Assembly: GCA_003260075.1 (NCBI GenBank)
Contig: QLIY01000019.1
Span: forward strand, 51,945 to 115,944
Length of the DNA stretch: 64,000 nucleotides
Reading direction: 5' to 3'
From: Phallusia mammillata
Lineage: Eukaryota > Chordata > Ascidiacea > Phlebobranchia > Ascidiidae
Both the position numbers and the translations under genes were made by a program. The notes under the pieces were generated by a model that was not told the origin of the DNA, did not search any database, and saw only the letters and a list, made by a program, of their open reading frames with translations. This document shows positions 35,033-46,636 of the stretch, in pieces (positions within the stretch are counted from its first letter, which is position 1; each line of letters starts with the position of its first letter).

Positions 35033-38000
35033 TTACACTTTCTTGTCAATGTCAGCGTACAGTTTACGCAATTCTCTCATTATTCTCATAGGCAGCTTGC
35101 GTTTGGGTGTGAGGTAAAAATCGCCAAGTACAACATAGTCTTTGGGAATCGTCTCTTTATCATGCGGAGTGTCATCACAGGGTTCGCACCACTTGGTCGA
35201 ATAGCCTCCAATGTATCGAAGCACTTCAATGTGTGTCGCTGTGGAGTTTAGAATTTTTGCCACTAGTGGTCGCTCATGGTGCGCACGGGTCGGCTGAATA
35301 GCGACAAAACTGTCAACTTCGAGCTACAAAACGAACCACGTCGTTAGTAATACAAAGTCGGTGCATCTTTTTTTCTAATTACCGTATTTAGACTTCATAC
35401 CTTAAACTTGGAACCACTGGGTTCGCACGATTCAACAATTCTACCAGAATCAGGAAACGAATCTTCTATGTTGGTCGCTTGATGTAGTCCAATGCCATCG
35501 TTATTCTATTGAAAATATTATTTGTCAATGACCTCTTGGCTATCGTACTGGAAAGCTACTTATAACCGTCATAGCAAGAAAAAAATCTTCGCTTTTACAA
35601 TTTGTTTTATTACTAGTTTGGACTGATGTTTGATCAAATTTTTTATTCATACCGTTATTTAAATATCGAAATCACTGACTTTGGCGATTTTAACGAAAAA
35701 GAATAAATCATTGGTTCTTAACAGGAGGCGCTACGAGATTGAAAAATTATGATTTTCGAAAAATATTGGGGCGACAAAGTGTTTGAATACATGCCTAATG
35801 GGCGAAACCCTAAAATGCATTGTGACATATTACGCTGGTTGTAATAGAACACATTTAAAATCACATCACAGGAAAATCTTCTAGGTGCGTTGTTCTTACA
35901 ACTTATCAGTCACAAAAAAACGTTTGAAATTTTGGTCGTATACCGAACGTGGTGGTATGTTATGCTTTGCACATGGGATTTATTTGTTTCGTTATGGGAA
36001 TTATTCGCAGTGACAAAAAAACTAAACCTTTGGGTCGGCGATTAACCTGACGGCATCAAAAAAAGTAAAATGGTTGAGAATCAGTGGTGGAAAAAACAGA
36101 TTATTTTTCTTACATTATCTTTGACACCCTTCAATGGCGGGGTTGGCGGTTCTTTCTTGACGCTTTTTTCTAGTTTCGATGACGTAGAGACTGGGGCTTC
36201 CCCACCATCATCGGTGCTGTCACGTCGACGTGATTTTCGCTTCGGAGTCTTGTCCGGTTTGCTTCTGGAAACACCGAGACAGAAGTAGCTGACGCATCTC
36301 AATTAAGCAAGTGGTGTTTTTGTCTATAGGCAATGATGATAGGCAGCACACGCGTATTATGTTACCCCAGTTTCTTGGTAAACCAACGGCAATAACGCAG
36401 CGCGTTAGTCAGACTCGTGTGCGATGCAGAACATCCGGCAAGGCCGAAGCATTCGCGCAATAAACGGGTGGTGTATTTCAAAAAGCGCGGCACTTAAACC
36501 AATGATGACTTTCTTCCGTTGTGCTAATAAGTCGTGAGAGATAAACTGCATGTGGGAAGTTCATATTATCGCTAACGATGATTGCTTATGCAAAATTTTC
36601 GCTTTGATATAGTTTTTGTCATCAAATATGCACGTTATTTTTTAAAATTAAACCACCATCTGCGAGGGTTTTATTCTTACTGTTTAGCAGGGGTGACATG
36701 CTTTCCTTTAACCTTGGACTTAGGTAGTGCCTTTTCATCCACGCTTGCTTCACCCTGAAAACAATAAAACTATGTGTTAAAATATTTGAGAGCACGAAAC
36801 ACGTTCTCTTTTGCTTGGTGGAACAGCGAATTCTAATCGATATTACTTCTATATTTACACGTTAGAAATAAGCCATTCAGAGTTTAGAATATTCGTCTTT
36901 TGATTAATGTTTACCTTCATTGAATCAGCGGGCGAAAACGCAATGTTGGCCTATTTCTAACGTGGGTCATTCACAGTGCGTCCTAAATTACACAGGCTAA
37001 TTACCTGCGCAATGCTATTACGTATAGTCAGGGGGCTGGAGGTTCCGGCAATTAAACATCGTTTGGCAAAATACCAACTTTGACAGGGCTGCCTCAATAT
37101 AATTAAGCGCTATTAAACTATGAACTGGTCACCGTTTAATTGTCTATTTGATTTATACATTTGCATGACATCGAATTGTATTGGGTTTTTACAGCCCGGC
37201 GATGGTAATTAACCTTATTAACCAAAATGTGATTTATCAATGACTGCAACAGGGGTGGTCGATTAAAATCTAAAACACAAGCGGACGTTTCAATACGCAA
37301 ATAACTATTGTACATATAGCGCATAACGTAATGTGATAAATAGCACCTTTACCGGTTTTTCTTTTGTGCTGCTGGTCATGGCGTTATCCTCGACTGCAGA
37401 GGTTGACGTTCTGGTGGTTTAAACACATAATGTGAAGGATAGACAAAAACACGCACAAAATGGCGCGCAGCACAATGATACATTTCAAAACTCAATAGAA
37501 ATCAAATATTAAACTCATTCAAATCAACGTTTCTGAAGGTTATTGGAGTTTACAATTTGATTTGAAAAATAAACATGTGATAATTTTAGCGAAAAAAAAT
37601 ATTTTTTACTTCTATAACGGTTGGTTAATGGCAGTTCGTGGCACTGATAAAATTCCCTGTTCGGGGCATTTGGGTTCGTTAAATGACCGATCAAACAACA
37701 CAAATCGTTCCAGAAAGTCAATTTTATCACCACACAAATAGTCTAGTTCTAGGATGACAACGAATGAATTTACCTAGCCGCTGGCTTGTCACTTGACGAA
37801 AAAGGCAATTTCCTGGACCTTCCACCAGCGAGAGACGCCCGTCCGCGTCTCTTACTACAATTTAGATAATTTTTATTTAATATCACTGACACATGTAAAA
37901 ATCATAACATAACTAAGTGAAAAATACCGGTCCTTATGTAACCGGGCAAATACTGAGTCACCAGACAAGGTATAGGATCGAGACACACTTTAATTTTATG

Positions 38001-38882
38001 GTGAAGCAAAATATTTGTTTTAAATATTAAACGCTTTATAGTCTACATTTTTATGTGTACGAAAATTTACGCTCATTAGACTAATATGAAACCTAGAGGA
38101 TGCGTTGTCCAAATCGGCCAAGACGTTATACTCATCCTCTTCACTGATCTCATCCATTCCGTCCCCATCACTGCTTCCATCATGGATCCCAGCTAGAGAT
38201 AGATAACTTTGGGCCTTCTGTGACAAACAATAACCACATAAGGTCACATAATAAGCCAACTTTTGCGGTTTTTGAGGTTTGCGTAAAAAACAACCACATA
38301 CTTGTTCAGGCCTATTTCAAAATCAATTGGCAGTTATGGTAAGACAAAAATATTTTCTGCGAATTTTGAGCGAGTAATGTAGCAGGTGTAGTGATCGTAT
38401 GACCGGGTCAGTAATAATTACGGTCTGCAGCAAGTGATTGAACTGGCGAGGCAATTTTGCCGCTTCTATGATGATTAACCACTGCCAATGCACAAATTAG
38501 TTTTAATTCGCGGTATTTGAAGGGCACAGCATTCTTATAATGCAGCGTTGCACATTAGCAGAACAGTTTAAACCAACTTTACACGAAACAGAAAGTGTTT
38601 ACCCGTTTCGATGTTCGAAGTGGTAGTTCGCTTTTCTTCGGCGAAATCGCATACACGTTTAGAACTTCGTCCGAATCGTCACTGTCCGAGTTTCTAAACA
38701 CAACTCGCATTAACGTTTGAAGATTTTTGTTGGCTGCAAGGAGAAAGTCAACGATGAACGCGATAACCAACCTTTGGGCCGAGCCCTTTGCACTCGGCTT
38801 TCGCGTAGGCTTTGCGCGCTTGCGTTTCTGCGATGACGTAGACGGAAAATCCTGTGACGTAGGCGGGCTTGTGTTGATGTAC
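35033..38882 (-). CDS. Unrecognised basic/acidic protein with a C-terminal Tudor-like segment, 5' end missing
   Basis: Nine exons join in phase on the minus strand: 38882-38772, 38693-38603, 38217-38093, 37853-37774, 37393-37353, 36754-36681, 36264-36114, 35505-35401, 35323-35033; at least 355 aa. I do not recognise the family. Visible: a basic nuclear-signal-like patch (QKRKRAKPTRKPSAKG), an acidic serine patch (SDSDDSDE), a second acidic patch (DEISEEDEY), basic KRRGRASLAGGRSRK, KRKSRRR and a final roughly 97-residue exon with a strand-rich FVAIQPTRAHHERPLVAKIL...EVLRYIGG...KWCEP pattern, reminiscent of Tudor/BAH-like barrels. A nuclear chromatin-associated role is inference. The first listed exon needs an upstream exon in phase 2, which I could not find before FoxH. 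An alternative reading starts at ATG 38928 in another frame. Confidence 0.6.
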
Positions 38883-39006
38883 CTGAAGAAGAAACGGGTT
38901 GCAGATGTCGTCGGCTATTTTTATTCATGACGAGTAAAAGTGAATATAATGTAACCTAAATTCGGATCATAACAATATGACGAGATATGTTTAAATACCT
39001 ATAGCG

Positions 39007-39297
39007 GGGAAATGACCGAATCCCAAATATGTGTGAATCTTTTCATCTAATATTTTGTAACAGAACATTGTGACACAAAAACATTTTCTTTAAAAGATAC
39101 TTCATCTCTAGTGTTGTTAAAAATCATTGGTATTGCAACGGGGGGGGGGCACGTAATAACTGGGAAATTACCGAATCCCAAATATATGTGTGAATCTTTT
39201 CATCCAATATTTTGTAACAGAACATTGTAACACAAAAACATTTTCTTCAAAAGATACTTCATCTCTAGTGTTGTTAAAAATCATTGGTATTGCAACA
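39007..39297. repeat. About 135-bp direct duplicate joined by a G run
   Basis: 39007-39139 recurs at about 39160-39297 with small indels (AATATGTGTG versus AATATATGTGTG). Haplotype-join pattern upstream of the unrecognised gene. Confidence 0.75.
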
Positions 39298-40020
39298 AAA
39301 ATGTGTCTTGTTTTTTTCCATACGATTGTTGCAATATGGCCACATGACTGTCGCTCCTTTAATGCTAAATACATTAGTTACTGTCAATTTTATGGCAGTG
39401 TTGTTGTAGTGATCGTAAAATTAATTCCGCCAAACAAAAGCAAACAAAGTGGCAAAAATGTATCTTTGTTATGCGTAGGGGTCACGGTACTAACAATTTT
39501 GTGAAATGAACAAGCCCTAAAAATGCTGGGGCAAACATAAATCTGTCACGCCAAGCGGAAAACCTTTAAATGAAGGATGTTGGACAGTCAAGTGCCGCAA
39601 GACCTAATCAATTCCGCGTATCCTTCATAGTTCGGAAGTCGGGCAACTTGGCGGTCTATCGGTTGTTGTGTTATTGCCAGTTGAACTTTGTGACAGGTTT
39701 GAGCCCCGCGGCGGACAGAAATGCGAGAGTTTATTCGCGCGAAGCAGGCGGAGAAAAGACGAAAGCTTCTAATTCCGTGTTAGAACTTCAAGCGAACAGC
39801 TCAAGTTTACACGGGCAAGTTCACGTTCTAAATCGCCTTTCACTTATTGTAATTGACGAGGGGGATTCTTCGGTACCCTGTGCGGTTCGGAGAGACCGCC
39901 CAAAGCCTCTGTAACAATATACACCGCAAATGGGCGAGGTGCTGACTCACAATTTTCGGGAGGGCAACAAAAACAAAAGTCGCGGGTTTGCAGTGTAAAC
40001 CGAACCGCAAACAGTGCCAG

Positions 40021-40068
<48 letters not shown>

Positions 40069-43000
40069 TAGGATTCGACAAGACAAATCGTAAGATATCG
40101 CGCCCGCTGGAAAATTGTTTCAACGGAAGCTGTTGCAATAATACGGCGGTTTCTACAGTGCGGACGGCTCAATAACCGCAGTTTACAGTGCGGAGTTCAA
40201 CCGGGGGCACTAACTTGTGGTGTCAGGTGCGTTCAAGGCAAATCGACAACTCACAACGCGAGAGGTGATTCAGGTGGGCTTCGGAAACTGGCGCATGCGC
40301 AATTTACGATTCCCACGCAACGGCTACGACATCAAAGAGCGGTCGCTGTGTAATTTCTTCGGGTTAATAATGGCCAGGCAATGCGGTCGTTTGGTGACCG
40401 TTCAAGCCACTGTCGTAATAACCACTTGTTGGTCTACTGGTCGTGGCAATGTTGTGCGACCGACGCTTCCTGTGTCCATTTCGGAAGCTGACTGGTCAGT
40501 CGGCGAATCCCTACGTCCTAAACATCTGACCCCAAAATGTTTTTTCTACCAGCCGAATATATCTATAGATGTTTCGATATCAAAACAAAGTGATAATTTA
40601 TGTGTTTATTAAATAATGCTCACAATAGGAGCATTAGTAAGCTTATTGTGCAGTGGTTTACAAACCTTTTTAACGAATTCCTCCCTTAACAATTCAAAAC
40701 ATTTCAATTCCTCCCCAATATATTACATAGTAAATGCTAAACCATTTAAATTGAAAGAATTCCTCCCTATTTCTGAACCACTGTCTTAGGGCCTTAACAC
40801 TCCATGATAGTGATTGACTTGCTTTAGAAGCGGTAAACACGAGGTTGGGACTTTTGTACAAAAACAATGATTAAGATACAAAGAGACGAGTTCAAAAATC
40901 CGGCTACCCCGAAACAATTTTACCCGCAATTTTGGGATGTTTTGAAGTTTTGATTCGTGCGGTTACAAAGTTTCAAAACGTTATTTTTTCAGTGGGGGCA
41001 TGGTGGCAGCGGATATATAACTACAATAGAGACAAATGCGCACAAACAACAGCTGTGACACATTGCACAGTGGGAGCAACAAAACGAGAAAGGACAATAG
41101 ATGCGGGGAGGTTGCGGATTTTCGACCGCTTTGCTGACTCTTGTCTTCTTGTTAATTTGTGGCCACTATAAACTATTGCGCAAAACACGCCACACTAGAC
41201 AACAATGATACGTGATCTCTCTTTGATTCATAAGCAGATATAACCCTTCCGTATGTTTGTTTTTTGTTTTGTTTTTTGTTATGCGGGAGAAGCCACCGCC
41301 GCCATTTTGAATCGGTTCAAAAAAATTCTGCATGTTGAATATCCATATTTTGAAATTAGCTGTAGTTCGATTATGTAATACACCTAACTTTAAACATAAA
41401 CTTGTTCCTCAACAAGCCTTATTATTTAACTTTGCATCAGTTATTTAAATGAACTTTTGTGGGAACAACCATCCGATTAACTTGTTGTAACGTAACTTCT
41501 ATTTTTGTAATTTCTCGAGAATTTTTGATTTGTATCATTTGTGAAAATTTCGGCTGACTAGCACAGGTTTATACGCAAACAAACTTGCCTAGTCCATAGC
41601 AATATTTGTAAATTTTAAACAGTCTAATACACTACACAAACAATACATATCATGACAAAAGTTTGGGTTATTGAATGTTGTATTATCTGAAAACTCCCGA
41701 TTGTCGACTTGCACAAATCAAAGCGAGAATTCAAAAAAGGTAAACGAAATTCAAACAGCAACAAACAGAAACCATAGCAACAACTAATTTTTCCGCTGAG
41801 CAGCAAGCATGATGCTCGCTGTTCGTACAGGGTCGGCATAGAAACAATCAACATTAATGAGGTATTAAGTCTTTGCAGACGCGAAAACAAGCAGAGAAAG
41901 AACAAAATGTTTGCAATCGGCGATAAGTAGTAAATGAGGTAAAGATACAAACACGACAACACCGACCTGTGACCCTGGACTACAACCCTTCTTTGAACCA
42001 AACTGGCCAACGTTAGCATATTAAGCTGGTCTACTTTGCATGCGTTTTTGCAGAGGCAGCAATTTCAGATTTTAAAACCCAATGAGGACCTAATATTGAT
42101 CTAAGTAGATTTTAGCTAATTTTACGAGTGATTGCCATTGTTTGTGTGTGTAATATTGTGTAGTATTTGGCAAAGCAATATAGCGTTTGGCTCGTATAGC
42201 TACGCAAAAAAATGAAACAAACAAAAAATACACATACAAAAAAAAAACAGAAACTGCGAGGTACATAATAATAACGCTACACTGCTGGGATTACCGATAG
42301 ATAGATGCTTGTTTTTTTTAATGTTATTAAGCTCATGTTGAGGAGACCAAAGTAATTTTAATTTACAACAGCGCTATTTAAGGCTCACAGAAGCGTTTGA
42401 GACGTAACTGAGGTAAATAGGCCTACTGAAGACAGCTGATAGACAAAGTGGTGGAGATTGAAGAGGTATACGTAAAGTGATGATTTAAAGCGGTCCTAGA
42501 GACATGCAACAGCGTTTAAGCGGGCGATTTCCCTGACGTAGCAAGCGAGCAAGCGAAGCAAATGTTTGGCAAAGCTGCTGGCTTGAACACAGAAATGCAA
42601 TAAACGTATTTCTACCGGATAGCGTTAAGACAAATATACAACATGCAATTGTTACACGCACACCCATCCACACGCACACATATAAGTATAAATATTGGGT
42701 TATGTACACGAAACGTTGTAGAACGTATTGAACTTGCATTTTGACAACTGTACTGCGTGTAAGGGGAGGGGGTCTATTTGGCTTGACAAAAAATGTACAA
42801 TCTTGGGGTAAGAAGCGGAGGCCTGAAACTAAAAAAGCGGTTAGTTGCGTTAACGATTGTCAGTTTCAACACACGGCGTGACAAAATATTAATCTCGGGC
42901 ACTGCGAACGCGAAGTAAAAAAAAACATGTTTAAATGTACAGGGTTCGTCTCGCAGCAAGCTTACACAAAGGCGTCTTATGTAATTGTGTGTAAATGCGA

Positions 43001-43228
43001 TTTAGCTTTCCGCGTGGAAAAGTATAAATACATTCGCGGTGCAATAGTTAGTGACCAAATTATAAGCGGGTTCCGTGGCAAGCTACAAAAAACAAAAACG
43101 CTACAAAGCATAAATCCCTGAAGCGAGACACAAAGTGATCCCTGAGTTTTTGCAAAGCAGTTTCCCAACCGCCCTCGCAAGCTTTCCTCGTGCATAGATC
43201 TAATGCAGACGATCAAGTGGCAAAATGT
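39298..43228. other. Intergenic, possible 5' exons of the upstream-incomplete gene and FoxH 3' UTR
   Basis: A mostly featureless stretch containing a G45 run at 40022-40066 that makes artificial polyproline frames. The missing first exon or exons of the 35033-38882 gene should be here. I see no recognisable domain or RNA gene. The part next to 43229 is probably the FoxH 3' UTR. Confidence 0.45.
40651..40783. mobile_element. hAT-like short element
   Basis: Starts CAGTGGTTTACAAACC and ends CTGAACCACTG, with AATTCCTCCC repeated inside. No matching 8-bp flank seen, so boundaries are less certain than for the other hAT copies. Confidence 0.5.
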
Positions 43229-46200
43229 CTACATGGTTTTGCCAGTTTCCATAGGTCGAGCCCCGAACATGGAAAACGGCGGAGCGGCGTAACCTCTGGG
43301 CGACACGATCATCTCATCGGTGTCGTCGCGCGGCGATGATGCCATCGTCTCGGCCGACACATCAGAAGATTGTGAGCGAACCGGTGAAGCCTGGTCTATC
43401 ACCAACCCAACGCCGCTAACGTCGCCTGGCTCGCTTGAGCAAAACGATCGGGTTGGCGATCGGGGCGACAGTGAACCGACGATGCCGCTATCCACTGTGC
43501 TTGTCGCGCACGGGCTCGCTGTGAATTCAGCTTTGACGCTGGACTCGTTGGATGAGAAGCGACGCATGGGCTGGACACCCTTTCTTCGGTTTCGTTTCGC
43601 ATTGTTTTGGTTCCAGTTGCCCACATCGTTAACTTGCTCCTCAACGACTGATGATTCCATTTTGTTGACAACAACAGGTTGAGGCGAGGCGGACTTTGCC
43701 TGGCGCACTACAATATCGGAAGGTTGAGATAAAACCGGGCTGATTTCGGACGGTTTGGGTGCAACGTTGTTCTGTGGAGCCTCCACGGTTTGGGTCTGAT
43801 TTTTGGCATAGTAATTCTGCAGCAGTGGAAGGCATCCAAGATTTGGCATTTGGCCGGATAGCGCCTTGGACAGGATTTCTTGCTGGGTGAGCATTTGTGG
43901 GTTAGCAGGCGCTACAGTCGGGTTTGGATTCTGCATCATTTGCAAGGCCATCTTCTGAGATTCGATGCTGTTAATGTAATGTTGAAACGAGGCAGGGGAT
44001 GGTGTTGATGTTGTGACCCTAGTTGGTAGGGCAGCAGCAGCAGCAAGAGATTTGCTTTGAGTATTGGCGCGTTTCGCAGCTTTGTTTGACCAACGGCCGC
44101 CATTATTGTGATGCTGATGTTGGCGCAGCATGTCTTCCTCGAGAAAGTCGTCTTGGTTGAACATATCCTCCAGTGAGTAAACACGAGAGTTAAGCGGCAG
44201 AGGATGGCTGCTATCGTCGTCGGTTTTCTCTTCAAGCAACAGAGCTTCCATAACAGAGGCCGGATCGTCGACGAGGTCGGTGCCGTCGAACAAGTAATGC
44301 GGAATTCCGACTTTGAGATTTCCGTTGACGAGGTCGAATACCTCTGTAAGGTCCTTGCGGTAACGGAAGCCGGAATCCTGGGCGTAGCGCGAAACGAGCG
44401 TGTTCTGTCGTAGGAGCAGTTCGTGCGGGATGGCAGTCACATTCACCGTCCAGTAATTACCTTTCGCCGTTGGCCGATACGGATTTTTCAGCACCTGCAA
44501 AACAGCGGGTGGACTCATTAATTATTGACGCAGAAAAATACGCAAAAGTTCAATGGGAAAATTGTTGTTTGACCCCAGGTTAAGCGCCAAGTCAATTATA
44601 CATTACACACATGCGCTACGGGGACTGGGTCATAAAGAGATAGTGATGTGTCCATATTATAACATTGTAGCTAAAACACAGAACTTTTGCGCGAGGGAGA
44701 TAACATCAATACGCACCTTGACGAAGCACTCGTTCTGCGACAAATTATGACGCACGGAGTCGCGCCATCCCTGATAAGATCCATTGAAGAAGGGAAACAT
44801 CTCAGAGATGCGCTTTAAGATTTGTGACAAACGCAGCTTTTTCTCCGGTGACGAGAGGATGGACAATGTGATAAGGGACACGTACGAGTACGGTGGTTTC
44901 GCGTAACGCTTGTAACGTTTCCCACTGCCTCGGGTGGAGTTATTGGCCGGGGCGCCGGTTGCTGGGTGGTTCGGGGACGGGTTGGGGTTGGCAGGCATTT
45001 GGTGCTGCTGTGGCGAGTGCATATTGTTGCCGAGGAAAAGATCTTTCTTAGTGGGTCCGTTCATTCTGTGAAACTGCATTTGAGCTGCAGCGTGGTATTC
45101 CTCCTGTGGAAATGAAAAGCATGAACTCACAAATTTGCAAAATAACAATACAATTTCGTTTATTACACAAAACAAAAAACTGTAAAATTACCGTGCGTGA
45201 CTTCTTGGCGGCTGGTTGCGACACGGCGGTCGCTTGTTGACGTTGTTGTGCGGCGTGAATCCATTTCTGCAAATAATCCTGGCCAATTCCGCTGGCTACG
45301 GGATACTGCGGTTGTGGTTGGGGTTGCTGCTGCCGGCCATTTTTCGGGTACGGAAACTGTGGTCGAACATTCTGGAAATACGGACCCAAAGCGAGAAGCT
45401 GTTGTGCGTTGAGGGCTGAAAAAGCTGGGTTTGCCGCTAGTGCTCGAGTGTACGACGGTACTGCGGCGCTTATTGGAGGTATCATCGCTGTGCTGCTGCT
45501 TGCAAGGTAGTTAGGCTCAATCTGCTTGCGCTGAGGTGTGCTTTGGAGCACTGGCTTGTCCGGCAAGATAGTTGTTCGGTCGTCTGAGTGTTGTCGTTTA
45601 TTAGTTGATGTGCTGAGGTCGAGCGGCTGCATTGCATCGGATCTGCGTTCGTCTTGTGCTGGTGATTGGATGAGTGAGGCAGAAGTGGCGACTGGAATCG
45701 TCGGAAAGTCATGGGTGGGAACCTTTGAAAGATCAAGCGGTGTGGTTGAGGTAGAAGATTGCACAGTAGTTGGTGAGGGCGTCGGGTTGGTTAGCATTGG
45801 GTGAGGAGGAGCAAGGCTGGATGGCAGCATCGGAGGAGGAGGAAGCAAGTTGCCCAGCTCTGTACCGAAGTTTGTCGGCAACTTGGAAGAGTATGTTGGA
45901 TACGTTGGGGCGGCTTTACTGCCGGGAACTAGGTTAGACGGGGGTACCTGTCCATCAGTGGGCAAACCAGTCGCTCTTTCGCTCATCAGGCGCTGCATCA
46001 GGTTTCGCGCCTCTGCGAGCGGGTCGATTTGGAATGTGGGAGCGTTGCCGTTTACAGGCGGAGACACATGGGTCTCTCGTTCTCTCTCGGCCAGCGCCTT
46101 CTGTTGCTGACATTGCAGGACTTGCGACCAGTAGAGCTCAAGTCGTTGTCGCAGAACTGCGGCGTTAACAAGGGCGTCGGTCGTTCCGGTGTTGCCTTCA

Positions 46201-46271
46201 GCCTCGGACGCGGGTTCGAAGGCGGTCGTTTGCATCTGGTTGAGTGTCGGCACGTTGTCGTTGAGCTTCAT
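43229..46271 (-). CDS. FoxH: FoxH forkhead transcription factor, 3 exons
   Basis: Forkhead factor of the FAST/FoxH1 class, which partners Smad2/3 downstream of Nodal/Activin. Exons on the minus strand: 46271-45192, 45103-44717, 44494-43229; every junction is phase 0; 910 aa, much longer than vertebrate FoxH1 (about 365). The forkhead domain is at about 428-530: [40 protein letters not shown], then across the last intron [13 protein letters not shown]. FoxH-specific features are [16 protein letters not shown], the LLRQNT segment after wing 2 and a following [12 protein letters not shown] region. The first 360 residues are Q/P/S-rich and contain two PLDLS motifs (178-182, 216-220), matching the CtBP-binding consensus. 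I did not find a clear Smad-interaction motif by eye. SNAPC1 lies just upstream on the same strand. Confidence 0.93.
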
Positions 46272-46636
46272 TGTCGGCCAGTGGCGGGGGGGGGGAATAC
46301 GCCGTTAGAGTAGGTTTCTACCTTCTATTATTAGAAATGGCTAATATACTTATTCAAACGCACTTTAAATGCTTAAATCAGTTACATAAAAATGGTTCAA
46401 CAACCAAGCGCCGCCAGGGGGGGGGGTCTACCTTATATTATTAGAAATGGCTAATATACTTATTCAAACGCACTTTATATGCTTAAATCAGTTACATAAA
46501 AATGGTTCAACAACCAAGCGCCGCCATTTTTTTCGCATCCGCTCAATTAGAGCGCGTCGCAAAACGTCGATATAACAAAGCGTGGTCGGCGGCAAACGTG
46601 CACACACATAAGCAGTGGGGTGAAGTCGAAACTTAC
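46272..46636 (-). promoter_or_regulatory. FoxH upstream region overlapping the SNAPC1 3' end
   Basis: Only 365 bp separate the FoxH start codon from the last SNAPC1 exon I can place, and about 110 of these are a duplicated allele copy. The FoxH promoter and the final SNAPC1 codons and poly(A) site must share this interval or overlap. G runs lie at 46286 and 46419. Confidence 0.5.
46315..46526. repeat. About 100-bp direct duplicate joined by a G run
   Basis: 46315-46417 recurs at about 46428-46526 with few differences (CTTTAAATG versus CTTTATATG). Haplotype-join pattern in the FoxH upstream region, so the true spacing is shorter than shown. Confidence 0.75.

Noticed and set aside
40021-40066. 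Polyproline/polyglycine proteins across the long G tracts
   Set aside because: Homopolymer translation artefacts; the same appears at 17652 and 53208.
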